Shown: positions 25,262 to 33,127 of the stretch, one piece after another | How positions within the stretch are numbered: position 1 is the stretch's first letter | Layout of the letters: each line of letters opens with the position of its first letter | DNA from: Streptomyces marispadix | GTDB lineage: Bacteria; Actinomycetota; Actinomycetes; Streptomycetales; Streptomycetaceae | Assembly (NCBI RefSeq): GCF_022524345.1 | Contig: NZ_JAKWJU010000002.1 | Coordinates: 2,108,001 to 2,172,000 of the forward strand | DNA length: 64,000 nt | Direction: 5' to 3' | Translations under genes and position numbers: made by a program | The notes under the pieces: generated by a model | Databases searched by the model: none | What the model saw: only the letters and a program-made list of their open reading frames with translations | Told to the model about the DNA's origin: nothing

Positions 25262-25579
25262 TGCCGACTTCCCTCTGCTTTCCCTTGACGCGTGGTGCCG
25301 CACCGGACCGAGGCGCCGAAGTATCGGTGTCCAGGGGTGGGGCGCGTCAACAGATCGTCCCACCTACCCTCCGGTACGAGGTAACCCGTGAACCAGCGGG
25401 GGCTCTCAGTGCGGAAAGAGCCTTCCACAGTACGAGATACCGATGCTCGGAGCGCCTCCGCCCCCCGCCTTCTGGGCACCGGCGCGAAACTCTGTGTCTA
25501 CGCCCCAAATCACTTCAAAGCGCCCCATCTCAGCCTAGGATCGGCCCGCAAACCCCATATGCATACAGGGAGACCAGGA
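25262..25579. other. Divergent intergenic region malic enzyme/csp
   Basis: 318 bases; holds the csp promoter at 25514-25541 and a short csp leader. No gene seen. Confidence 0.5.
25514..25541 (+). promoter_or_regulatory. Putative csp promoter
   Basis: -10 TAGGAT (25536-25541) fits the Streptomyces TAGNNT pattern; a weak -35 TTCAAA (25514-25519) lies 16 bases upstream. The predicted leader is about 30 bases, short for a cold-shock gene. Confidence 0.5.
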
Positions 25580-25786
25580 ATGGCTCAGGGCACCGTCAAG
25601 TGGTTCAACGCCGAGAAGGGCTACGGCTTCATCGCCCAGGAGAACGGCGGACCGGACGTCTTCGTCCACTACAGCTCGATCCACGGAGAGGGCTACCGCA
25701 GCCTTCAGGACACCCAGCGGGTCGAGTTCGAGATCGCGGAGGGCCGCAAGGGCCCGCAGGCGGAAGGGGTCCGCATCATCGGCTGA
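25580..25786 (+). CDS. Cold-shock protein (68 aa)
   Basis: Single CSD/OB-fold RNA and ssDNA chaperone. RNP1 (KGYGFIAQ) and RNP2 (DVFVHYSSI) are intact, with the opening [14 protein letters not shown] at 25580 follows AGGGAGACCAGG. A hairpin terminator (25813-25835) follows, so it is monocistronic. Confidence 0.95.
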   Translation: MAQGTVKWFNAEKGYGFIAQENGGPDVFVHYSSIHGEGYRSLQDTQRVEFEIAEGRKGPQAEGVRIIG

Positions 25787-25812
25787 AGGCCGGAGACGCG
25801 AACCCCTGCGCG

Positions 25813-25835
25813 GAGCTTCCGTGAAGCGGAAGCTC
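25813..25835. terminator. csp terminator hairpin
   Basis: Nine-base perfect stem GAGCTTCCG/CGGAAGCTC with a five-base loop, 26 bases after the csp stop. Confidence 0.7.
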
Positions 25836-26015
25836 GGGAAGTCTTTGGTGACACCGACCCGCCAGCTCGCCTCGCGGCAAGTGGTCGCTCGAAGCGACAA
25901 TGGTTGGGCCCGGGGGCATGGATCGGGCCGGTGCCACATCCAGGCTAACAAACAGCCTCTGGAAGGGATTCCCTTCCTCGGCGGCAAGTCACCTCGGCGG
26001 TCCGCCGCCCTTCCG

Positions 26016-28475
26016 TCAGTCTCTGAGCAGCTCCGGAACGCCGTCCGCGTCCGGCAGATCCAGCTCCCCGGACAGCACCGTCAGCCGCTGCGTCGCCCGA
26101 GTCAGAGCCACGTACAACACCCGTAGTCCGGCCGTCGCCGGGCCGCCGGTGCCCGGGCCGCCGGGGCCTTCCTCAGCGTCTCCCCCGGTGCTCGAACCGG
26201 CGCCGCCGCGGCCGGTGCCCGCGATCTCCGCCGGTGACACCACGAGTGTCGCGTCGTACTCAAGTCCCTTGGCCTCAAGGCTTCCCAGGGCCACCACGCG
26301 GTCCCCGAGCCCGGCCAGCCAGCGCCGCGCCTCCTCCCTGCGGTGCATCGCCACTACGACCCCCACGGTGCCGTCCACCTCGGCCAGTGCGCGCTGCGCC
26401 TCGTCCCGTACTGCCGCGCCCAACTCGCCCTCCACGGCGGTGAATCGGGGACGCAGGCCCGTCGAACGCACTGCCTTCGGGGGTGCCATGCCGGGCATCG
26501 CGAGGGCCAGTGCGCGGTCGGCGAGCTCCGCGATCTCCGCGGGGTTGCGGTAGTTGACGGTCAGTTCGAAGCGGCGGCGGGAGCGGGCGCCGAGGGCGTC
26601 GGCGCGCGCCTCGTCGGCCTCGCGGGTGTCGGGCCAGGAACTCTGGGCCGGGTCGCCGACGACCGTCCAGGTGGCGTGCCTGCCGCGGCGGCCGACCATG
26701 CGCCACTGCATGGGCGTCAGATCCTGCGCCTCGTCGACGATGACGTGCGCGTAGTCGGTGCGCTCCTCGGTGTGGCGTTCCGCGCGCTCGCGGCGGGCCG
26801 TGGGGTCGCGGTCGGCCGCCGTCGTCAACTCGTCCAGGCCGGTGAGCTGTTCGAGCACTTCCGCGGGCGACGGCTCCGACTCGCGGCGCGTCGGCCTGGG
26901 CGGCGGGCCGAGCAGCACGCGCAGCTCGTCGAGGAGCGCCACGTCGTGTACGGACAGCGGGCCCTCGCCGTCGTCGCCCAGGCGGCGCAGGGACTCGGCG
27001 ACGGCGGTCACCTCGCCGCGCTCCATAAGGCGGCGGCCCCGGGTGCGTGCGCCGTCGCGGCCCTGGCCGCCCGGCCTGCCCGGCCGTGTGCGGCCCTGCC
27101 GGACGGGAACCCCCGCGGCGCGGGCGAGTGCCGCCTCGTCGGCGAGCGACGCCAGCACCCTGCGCGGTGTCAGCTCCGGCCACCACGCGTCGAGGAAGGC
27201 CGTGAACTCGTCCTCGGCGGAGATGTCGTCGTCGAAGCCCTCGCGTGCCTCGGCGGCCAGCTCCGGGTCGGTGTAGCGGCGGCCCGCGCCGGACTTCTCC
27301 CAGAGGGCGTCCAGCAGGAACCTCCGTGCGCGGGGCCGCATCAGGTTGACGGGGGCGGTGCCGCCGAGCACCTGGCGGCGCACCTGGCGCAGTTCGGCGG
27401 CGTCCAGCTCGACCCGGTTGCGGAACGCCACGACGCGCAGCGAGTCGGGCACCTCGCCGGCGTCGAGCGCCGTACGGGCCGCGCGTTGCAGCACCTTCGC
27501 CATGCGCGGCGAGCCCTTGACGCGGGCGACGTGCTGCTCGTCGTAGGCGGTGGCCTCGGCGCCCTCGACGAGCGAGCCGAGGGCGCGGACGGCGACCTGC
27601 CCCTCCTCGCCGAGCGAGGGCAGCACGCCTTCGGTGTACGAGACGAGCAGCGGCGTGGGGCTTACGACGAGGATGCCGCCCGCGTAGCGCCGCCGGTCCT
27701 GGTAGAGGAGGTAGGCGGCGCGGTGCAGCGCCACGGCGGTCTTGCCCGTGCCGGGACCGCCCTCGACCTCCGTGACGGACGCGGCGGGCGCACGGATCAC
27801 CAGATCCTGTTCGGCCTGGATGGAGGAGACGATGTCGCGCATCGCATGGCCGCGGGCACGCCCGAGCGCCGCCATCAGGGCGCCGTCGCCGGTGACGGCC
27901 AGCTCCTCGCCGCCGAGGCGTGCGGTGACCTCGGGGCGCAGCAGGTCGTCCTCGACGCCGAGGACCTTGCGGCCCTTGCTGCGGATGACCCGGCGTCGTA
28001 CGACCCGTCCGGGGGCGACCGGCGTCGCACGGTAGAACGGCGCCGCGGCGGGCGCCCGCCAGTCGATGACGAGCGGGGTGTAGTCGGCGTCGAGCACGCC
28101 CATGCGGCCCACGTGCAGGGTCTCGGCGATGTCGGCGGTGCCGTCGGGGCGTACGGCGCCCTCGGCGGGCTCCACGGACGTGTACGCACCGTCGGGGCCA
28201 CGCTCGGCGTCCGCGCCGGGCAGCAGGTCGATGCGGCCGAAGAGGAAGTCCTCGAACTCGCGGTTCAGCCGGTTGAGATGGACGCCCGCGCGGAAGACCT
28301 GGGCGTCGCGCTCCGCGAGCGCGCCCGGGGTGCCGACCTGGGCCCGCTTCGAGGCGTCGTCCATCAGGAACTCGGCTTCGTGGATCTTCTCCTCGAGCCG
28401 GCGGTACACCCCGTCCAGGTGGTGCTGTTCCTCGCGGATCTCCCGGTCACGGACGGAGTCGTGCTGCGCTGCCAA
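26016..28475 (-). CDS. HelD-type RNA polymerase-associated ATPase (819 aa)
   Basis: UvrD/Rep-like superfamily 1 ATPase of the HelD group. An N-terminal coiled coil (QHDSVRDREIREEQHHLDG onward) precedes the HelD-specific region with a conserved YTPLVIDWRAP; Walker A is EGGPGTGKTAVALHRA, Walker B is HVIVDEAQDLTPMQW; other helicase motifs include WTVVGDPAQSSW, TVNYRNPAEIA and LRVLYVALTRATQRL. HelD proteins release RNA polymerase from nucleic acids and, in actinobacteria (HelR), can protect it from rifampicin. TTG at 28475 is chosen: AAGGGGG lies eight bases upstream and the coiled coil starts there; the frame to 28820 is not credible. No rifamycin-associated element is seen upstream. Confidence 0.88.
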   Translation of the reverse strand: MAAQHDSVRDREIREEQHHLDGVYRRLEEKIHEAEFLMDDASKRAQVGTPGALAERDAQVFRAGVHLNRLNREFEDFLFGRIDLLPGADAERGPDGAYTSVEPAEGAVRPDGTADIAETLHVGRMGVLDADYTPLVIDWRAPAAAPFYRATPVAPGRVVRRRVIRSKGRKVLGVEDDLLRPEVTARLGGEELAVTGDGALMAALGRARGHAMRDIVSSIQAEQDLVIRAPAASVTEVEGGPGTGKTAVALHRAAYLLYQDRRRYAGGILVVSPTPLLVSYTEGVLPSLGEEGQVAVRALGSLVEGAEATAYDEQHVARVKGSPRMAKVLQRAARTALDAGEVPDSLRVVAFRNRVELDAAELRQVRRQVLGGTAPVNLMRPRARRFLLDALWEKSGAGRRYTDPELAAEAREGFDDDISAEDEFTAFLDAWWPELTPRRVLASLADEAALARAAGVPVRQGRTRPGRPGGQGRDGARTRGRRLMERGEVTAVAESLRRLGDDGEGPLSVHDVALLDELRVLLGPPPRPTRRESEPSPAEVLEQLTGLDELTTAADRDPTARRERAERHTEERTDYAHVIVDEAQDLTPMQWRMVGRRGRHATWTVVGDPAQSSWPDTREADEARADALGARSRRRFELTVNYRNPAEIAELADRALALAMPGMAPPKAVRSTGLRPRFTAVEGELGAAVRDEAQRALAEVDGTVGVVVAMHRREEARRWLAGLGDRVVALGSLEAKGLEYDATLVVSPAEIAGTGRGGAGSSTGGDAEEGPGGPGTGGPATAGLRVLYVALTRATQRLTVLSGELDLPDADGVPELLRD

Positions 28476-28916
28476 GGACGCGGCCCCCTTCTGCTGGTTC
28501 AGGCCCCTGCCGGCCCGGGGCGGGGAAGCGAGACGGGTGAGGACGGAAGGAGCGTAACGGGACGGATGAGAACCGGTGGGAACGGGAGGACCGACGCAGG
28601 AGCCGCCGCCCGCCGCCCTGGGGTCCGCCGCCGTCCGCCGGGCCTCACACCGGTGTTCCGCCGGTGTTCGCCGGTGTCCGTCACGCGCTCTCAGGTTCGC
28701 CCAAGGGCAGCCGTCAACCGTACGCGAACGACGGTGCCCCGTGCATCCGCGCGGAGCCGCCAGGGCGGCCGGTGGCCGGGGGTGACCGGTGACCGGGGGG
28801 TGACGGGCGGGACAGGGCACGCGTCCGTGCCCCGCGTCCCCGGCGGCCCGCCGGGCGTTACGCCCAGCAGCACGTCAGGCGATCGCGCTCAGGCGATCGC
28901 GCTCAGGCGATCGCGC
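28476..28916. other. Intergenic region between nnaR and helD
   Basis: 441 bases, very GC-rich, no supported gene. The left 28 bases... 28875-28916 belong to the 14-base tandem repeat described separately; the rest must include the HelD promoter, which I could not place. Confidence 0.4.
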
Positions 28917-28923
28917 TCAGGCG
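28875..28923. repeat. 14-base tandem repeat containing the GCGATCGC palindrome
   Basis: Three exact copies of TCAGGCGATCGCGC (28875-28888, 28889-28902, 28903-28916) and a partial fourth (28917-28923). The partial copy supplies the TGA stop of the HemD-like regulator gene on the minus strand, so copy-number change would move the downstream region but not the stop codon. A candidate variable-number locus. Confidence 0.9.
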
Positions 28924-30170
28924 TCCGTGCCCGCGTCGTACTTGCCGCTCTCCGGGGCCGCGTCGAGGGCCAGCCGATAGCCCCGCTTGACCACGGTCTG
29001 GATCAGCTTCGCGTCGCCCAGCGCCGCCCTGAGCCGTGCCATGGCGGTCTCCACGGCGTGCTCGTCGCTGCCGGGTCCCGGGAGGGCGCGCAGCAGCTCG
29101 GCCCGTGAGACCACCCAGCCGGGACGCCTCGCCAGTGCCCGCAGCAGAGCCATCCCCGCGGGCTGCACCGTACGCAGCTCGCCGTCGACGACCGCACCGC
29201 TACCGCGAATCGCCACGCGGCGACCCGCCACGGGCAGCGTGCGGGCCCTCTCCGGCAGCCGCGTGCAGAGGAGTTGTACGAGGGGGCCGAGGCGGAAGCG
29301 TTCCGGCTGCGCGGTCGGCACGCCTTCGTTCTCCAGCGGCGCCGCCGTCACGGGGCCCACGCAGGCCGCGAGCACGTCCGTGCGCATGGCTCCCAGCAGC
29401 TCCTCCCTTACGCCGCGGCGGTCCGCGCGCTCCAGCAGGGACGCGGCGGCGGGCGCGCTGGTGAAGGTGAGGGCGTCGACGCCGCGGGCGAGCGTCGCGT
29501 CGATGAGCCGGTCGACGGGGGCGATGTCCTCGGGGGGCATCCAGCGGTAGACGGGCACGCCGACGACCTCCGCGCCCGCCGCGCGCAGCGACTCGACGAA
29601 ACCCGGCAGCGGCTCGCCGTGGAGCTGGAGTGCGATGCGGTGGCCGTCGACGCCCTGTGCGAGCAGCCGGTCCAGTACCTCCGCCATCGACTCGGACTCC
29701 GGCGACCAGGTCTCCTTCAGTCCCGCCGCGCGGATGGCGCCGCGTACCTTCGGGCCGCGCGCAAGCACCTCCACGTCGGCCAGGCGCTTGAGCAGTTCCG
29801 AGCCGAGGCCCCAGCCCTCGGCGGCCTCGACCCAGCCGCGGAAGCCGATGGCCGTCGTGGCGATCACGGTGTCGGGGGCGTGTGCCACCAACGCCCTGGT
29901 GGCGTCGAGGAGTTCGGTGTCGTCCGCGAGGGGGACGATGCGCAGCGCGGGGGCGTGCAGCACGCTCGCGCCGCGGCGTTCCAGCAGGGCGCCCAGTTCC
30001 TCGGCGCGGCGGGCCGCGGTGACGCCCACGGTGAATCCGGCGAGCGGCTTCAACTGCCGCTCGCCGTCCCGGTGACCGCCCCGCTTGTTCAGCGCGCCGC
30101 GACCGTCGCGGGCACGCGCGTCCTCCGCGTGCCCGTCCCGCCGGTCCGTCGCCTCGTCGTGCTCCCGCAT
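28917..30170 (-). CDS. nnaR: Nitrate-assimilation regulator: uroporphyrinogen-III synthase-like domain plus winged helix (417 aa)
   Basis: Residues ~40-300 are a HemD-like two-lobe fold (LAGFTVGVTAARRAEEL start; DALTFTSAPAAASLLERA); residues ~325-405 form an OmpR-type winged helix DNA-binding domain (MALLRALARRPGWVVSRAELL and HAVETAMARLRAALGDAKLIQTVVKRGYRL in pieces). This fusion beside narK is that of Streptomyces NnaR, which acts with GlnR on nitrate-assimilation genes (recalled knowledge). Whether the HemD lobe is an enzyme or a sensor cannot be told. ATG at 30170 follows GGCGGAG. The stop codon lies inside a 14-base tandem repeat. A large hairpin separates it from narK. Confidence 0.85.
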   Translation of the reverse strand: MREHDEATDRRDGHAEDARARDGRGALNKRGGHRDGERQLKPLAGFTVGVTAARRAEELGALLERRGASVLHAPALRIVPLADDTELLDATRALVAHAPDTVIATTAIGFRGWVEAAEGWGLGSELLKRLADVEVLARGPKVRGAIRAAGLKETWSPESESMAEVLDRLLAQGVDGHRIALQLHGEPLPGFVESLRAAGAEVVGVPVYRWMPPEDIAPVDRLIDATLARGVDALTFTSAPAAASLLERADRRGVREELLGAMRTDVLAACVGPVTAAPLENEGVPTAQPERFRLGPLVQLLCTRLPERARTLPVAGRRVAIRGSGAVVDGELRTVQPAGMALLRALARRPGWVVSRAELLRALPGPGSDEHAVETAMARLRAALGDAKLIQTVVKRGYRLALDAAPESGKYDAGTDA

Positions 30171-30200
30171 GTCTTTCGCGCTCCGCCTTTGCTCGTACGA

Positions 30201-30240
30201 AGTACCGAGCCTGTCAACGGCGGATGACGGGCTCGGTACT
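30201..30240. terminator. Long hairpin between narK and nnaR
   Basis: 16-base arms (30201-30216 and 30225-30240) pair throughout, allowing one G-U, with an eight-base loop ACGGCGGA. It lies 17 bases after the narK stop and 30 bases before the nnaR start, so it may terminate narK or act as an attenuator/processing site in a narK-nnaR transcript. Confidence 0.8.
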
Positions 30241-30257
30241 CCGGGGTTTCCCGGCTG

Positions 30258-31679
30258 TTACGCCGGTGCCGGTACCGGTGCGGACGGGCGCCGCAGATAG
30301 ACGGCCCAGGTCACCGCACAGCACACCGCGTAGAAGCCGAGGAAGGTCAGATAGGCCGCCGTCCCCGTACCCACCGTCTCAAACGACTGCCGGAAGGCGA
30401 GATTGATGCCCAGCCCGCCGAGCGCACCGACCGCGCCGATCAGGCCCATCGCCGCGCCCGAGCGCCGCCGTCCGACGGCGGCTGCGTCCTCGGCGGCGCC
30501 GTCACGGCCGTCGCCGACGGGACTGCCGCCGCCCGCCAGTGCCCTGGCGTGGAAGATCGCCGGGATCATCTTGTACGTGGAGCCGTTGCCCAGGCCGCTC
30601 AGCACGAACAGCGCGGTGAATCCCGCGAGGAAGAACGGCAGCGACTCCCGCAGCGAGGCAGCCACGACCACGAGCGTCGCCGCGCCCATCGCCGCGAAGT
30701 TCCACAGCGTGATCCGCGCACCGCCGAAGCGGTCCGCGAGCTGCCCGCCCACCGGCCGCACCAGGGACCCCAGCAGCGGCCCGAGGAAGGTGAGCGACGC
30801 GGCTTCGAGCGGCGTACGCGCGAACTGCGTCTGAAGCACCAGCCCGAAGGCGAAGCTGTAGCCGATGAACGAGCCGAACGTCCCGATGTAGAGGAACGAC
30901 ATGATCCAGGTGTGCGGATCGCGCAGTGCCTCGCGGGCGGCGCCTGTGTCGTTGCGTACGGGCGCCAGGTTGTCCATCCAGCGTGCGGAGCAGACGGCGG
31001 CGGCCACGATCAGCGGGACGTAGATTCCCAGCAGTACGCGGGGATGCCCGGCCCCCGCGGCGGCGATCACCCCGAGCCCCGCGAGCTGGACGACGGGCAC
31101 GCCGATGTTGCCTCCGCCCGCGTTGACGCCGAGGGCCCAGCCCTTGCGGCGCAGCGGGAAGAAGGAGTTGATGTTGGTCATGGACGAGGCGAAGTTGCCG
31201 CCGCCGACGCCGGTGAGCAGCGCGACCGCCATGAACGTCGCGTAGGACGTGCCGGGTTCGGTCACCACGAGCGCAGCCACCGTGGGGATCAGCAGCAGAC
31301 TCGCGCTGATCACCGTCCAGTTGCGGCCGCCGAAGCGTGCGACGGCGAAGGTGTACGGGACCCGGGCGACCGCCCCCACCAGCGTCGCCGCCGAGATCAG
31401 CAGGAACTTCCCCGCCGGGTCGATGCCGTACTCGGGCCCCATGAACAGCACCAGCACCGACCACAGCGTCCATACGGAGAAGCCGATGTGCTCGGAGAAG
31501 ACGGACAGCAGGAGGTTGCGGTGGGCGACGCGCTCGCCGGTCTCGCGCCAGAAGGTCTCGTCCTCCGGGTCCCACTTCTCTATCCAGCGGCCCGTGCCGT
31601 GAGTGCGGCTTCCAGGTGGGCCGTTCTTCTGTGCGGCGTTCTTCTGTGCGCCGTCGGGCGCAGCGGTCGCAGCGGTCAT
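30258..31679 (-). CDS. narK: Nitrate/nitrite transporter, MFS (473 aa)
   Basis: NarK/NasA-family transporter with 12 predicted membrane segments. The two nitrate signature stretches are visible: GGGNFASSMTNINSFFP in the first half and GSTYKMIPAIF (with upstream SGLGN) in the second. An extended cytoplasmic N-terminus (~55 residues, with WIEKWDPEDETFW) is typical of actinobacterial NarK, and a ~30-residue charged loop follows segment 10. ATG at 31679 follows GGAGGCGAGG. A GlnR-type box lies about 75-100 bases upstream; nnaR follows in the same direction. Role: nitrate uptake and/or nitrite export in assimilation. Confidence 0.93.
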   Translation of the reverse strand: MTAATAAPDGAQKNAAQKNGPPGSRTHGTGRWIEKWDPEDETFWRETGERVAHRNLLLSVFSEHIGFSVWTLWSVLVLFMGPEYGIDPAGKFLLISAATLVGAVARVPYTFAVARFGGRNWTVISASLLLIPTVAALVVTEPGTSYATFMAVALLTGVGGGNFASSMTNINSFFPLRRKGWALGVNAGGGNIGVPVVQLAGLGVIAAAGAGHPRVLLGIYVPLIVAAAVCSARWMDNLAPVRNDTGAAREALRDPHTWIMSFLYIGTFGSFIGYSFAFGLVLQTQFARTPLEAASLTFLGPLLGSLVRPVGGQLADRFGGARITLWNFAAMGAATLVVVAASLRESLPFFLAGFTALFVLSGLGNGSTYKMIPAIFHARALAGGGSPVGDGRDGAAEDAAAVGRRRSGAAMGLIGAVGALGGLGINLAFRQSFETVGTGTAAYLTFLGFYAVCCAVTWAVYLRRPSAPVPAPA

Positions 31680-31754
31680 GGCGCCTCGCCTCCACTCGTT
31701 CTCCGGTGCTGCGGCCGAAGCTAGGCGCGGCGCGTTTCACCGCCGTGCTGTGAG

Positions 31755-31781
31755 GTGTCGTACGGGAAACCTTGCGCTCAC
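31755..31781. promoter_or_regulatory. GlnR-type box upstream of narK
   Basis: GTGTC-N6-GAAAC-N6-CTCAC: against the recalled GlnR pattern GTnAC-N6-GAAAC-N6-GTnAC the three 5-mers match at 3/4, 5/5 and 3/4 specified positions, with exact 6-base spacing. It overlaps the stop codon of the acyltransferase gene (31778-31780). Confidence 0.6.
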
Positions 31782-33127
31782 CTGGGGCGGTCGGCGCCGG
31801 TGAGAGGACCGCCGGGCGCCGCGGAGGCCGGTGCCGGTGCCGGTGCCGTTGCCGGTCTCGACGGTCCCCGTCCCCGTCCCGGTCCCGGCAGCCCGGGCGC
31901 CGTCTTCGTACGGGGCCACAGCCGCGCCCGGCGCCTCGCGGCGATGTCCTCGGCCCAGCCGAACACCGCGATCAGCAGCCCCACCAGCGGCCACACGGCC
32001 AGGAACATCAGCACGTCGTACCAGCTCTCCAGCGCTCCCGACAGGCTCGCCGAGTCGCCGACGACCGGGATGCGCCACAGCAGGTCCAGCAGCGGCACCG
32101 TGGCGATCAGCGCGGGCTGATGCCACAGATAGAGCGTCACGGCACGGGAGTTGGCGAGCGTGACGGGACGCTCCAGAGCCCGCAGCGGTCCCGGCAGCCG
32201 ATGCCACGAAGGGCTGACGCGCAGCAGCACCGCGCAGAACCCGAACGACCACAGGGCCTGTGCGAGCGGGATGCCGTTGAGGTCGAGGCCGTCCTCGCCG
32301 GGGTGTCCGCTCGCCCACCACAGACCCGCCGCCATCGCCACGGGTGCCGCGAGAGCCACCGCGTAGCCGGGTATGCGCCGCAGCAGACCGTCGTGGTGGG
32401 CGAAGCCGAGGAGCCAGCACGAGCCGTAGACCGCGAAGTCCCCCAGGGCCTCGCCGAGTTCGCCGGGCACGGCTAGCCGGCCGGTGCCGAGGACCGCGGT
32501 GAGCGCCAGCGGCGCCAGCAGCGTCACCCATGGCAGTCGCCGGAAGGCACGCAGCAGCAGCGGCGAGGCCAGCACGAACCACAGATAGGTACGCAGGTAC
32601 CACAGCGGACCGGCCGCCTCCAGCGCCCAACTGACGTCCAGCAGGCCGCCGTTGCTCCCGATCTCCTCCGGGTACGGCGGGCTGCCCAGCGGCACCAGCC
32701 AGCACAGCATCCGCAGCGGACCGCCTTCCGGCCCCTGCCACGGCCGCCAGCCCTGTACGGACAGCACGCTGAGCAGCACCGCGCCGTAGAGCCACAGCGG
32801 CAGCAGCAGGCGGCGGGCCCTGCCACGCAGCACGCCGAGGGCCGGGCGGGCGAGTGAGCGTGCCGTCAGGGACCCGGCGAGCGCGAACATCACGCCCATG
32901 GAAGGGAAGAGGAACGTCAGCCAGGCGAAGCCGAAGGTGTGGTAGACGACGACCCGCACCAGGGCGAGGGCGCGCAGCAGGTCGAGATAGCGGTCGCGTA
33001 CGGGAGCCTTGGCGGATTCCCGTACGGACCCGGACGCCGACGACGGCACCGGCAGGGCCTCAGGCACAGGCGCGTGGCCGGTCACCGGCGCCGAAACCGG
33101 TCCGTCCGCACGGGAGTCGGCGCTCAT
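31778..33127 (-). CDS. Membrane acyltransferase (acyltransferase family 3), third gene of the mat operon (449 aa)
   Basis: Integral membrane O-acyltransferase: the catalytic-type region RYLDLLRALALVRVVVYHTFG (R-x10-H arrangement) precedes about ten hydrophobic segments; GPLWYLRTYLWFVLASPLL and VTLYLWHQPALI are typical. N-terminal ~40 residues are disordered and the C-terminus is Pro/Ala-rich. ATG at 33127 overlaps the matB stop by four bases, so translation is coupled. By context it may acylate (for example acetylate or succinylate) the glycan made by the MatB-like enzyme; the acyl donor is not evident. Confidence 0.85.
   Translation of the reverse strand: MSADSRADGPVSAPVTGHAPVPEALPVPSSASGSVRESAKAPVRDRYLDLLRALALVRVVVYHTFGFAWLTFLFPSMGVMFALAGSLTARSLARPALGVLRGRARRLLLPLWLYGAVLLSVLSVQGWRPWQGPEGGPLRMLCWLVPLGSPPYPEEIGSNGGLLDVSWALEAAGPLWYLRTYLWFVLASPLLLRAFRRLPWVTLLAPLALTAVLGTGRLAVPGELGEALGDFAVYGSCWLLGFAHHDGLLRRIPGYAVALAAPVAMAAGLWWASGHPGEDGLDLNGIPLAQALWSFGFCAVLLRVSPSWHRLPGPLRALERPVTLANSRAVTLYLWHQPALIATVPLLDLLWRIPVVGDSASLSGALESWYDVLMFLAVWPLVGLLIAVFGWAEDIAARRRARLWPRTKTAPGLPGPGRGRGPSRPATAPAPAPASAAPGGPLTGADRPR

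Noticed and set aside
28476..28600. Rifamycin-associated element upstream of the HelD gene
   Set aside because: No matching inverted repeat was found in the upstream sequence.
26343..29108. 921-codon plus-strand frame opposite the HelD gene
   Set aside because: Antisense shadow; the HelD frame has full helicase motifs and correct codon bias.
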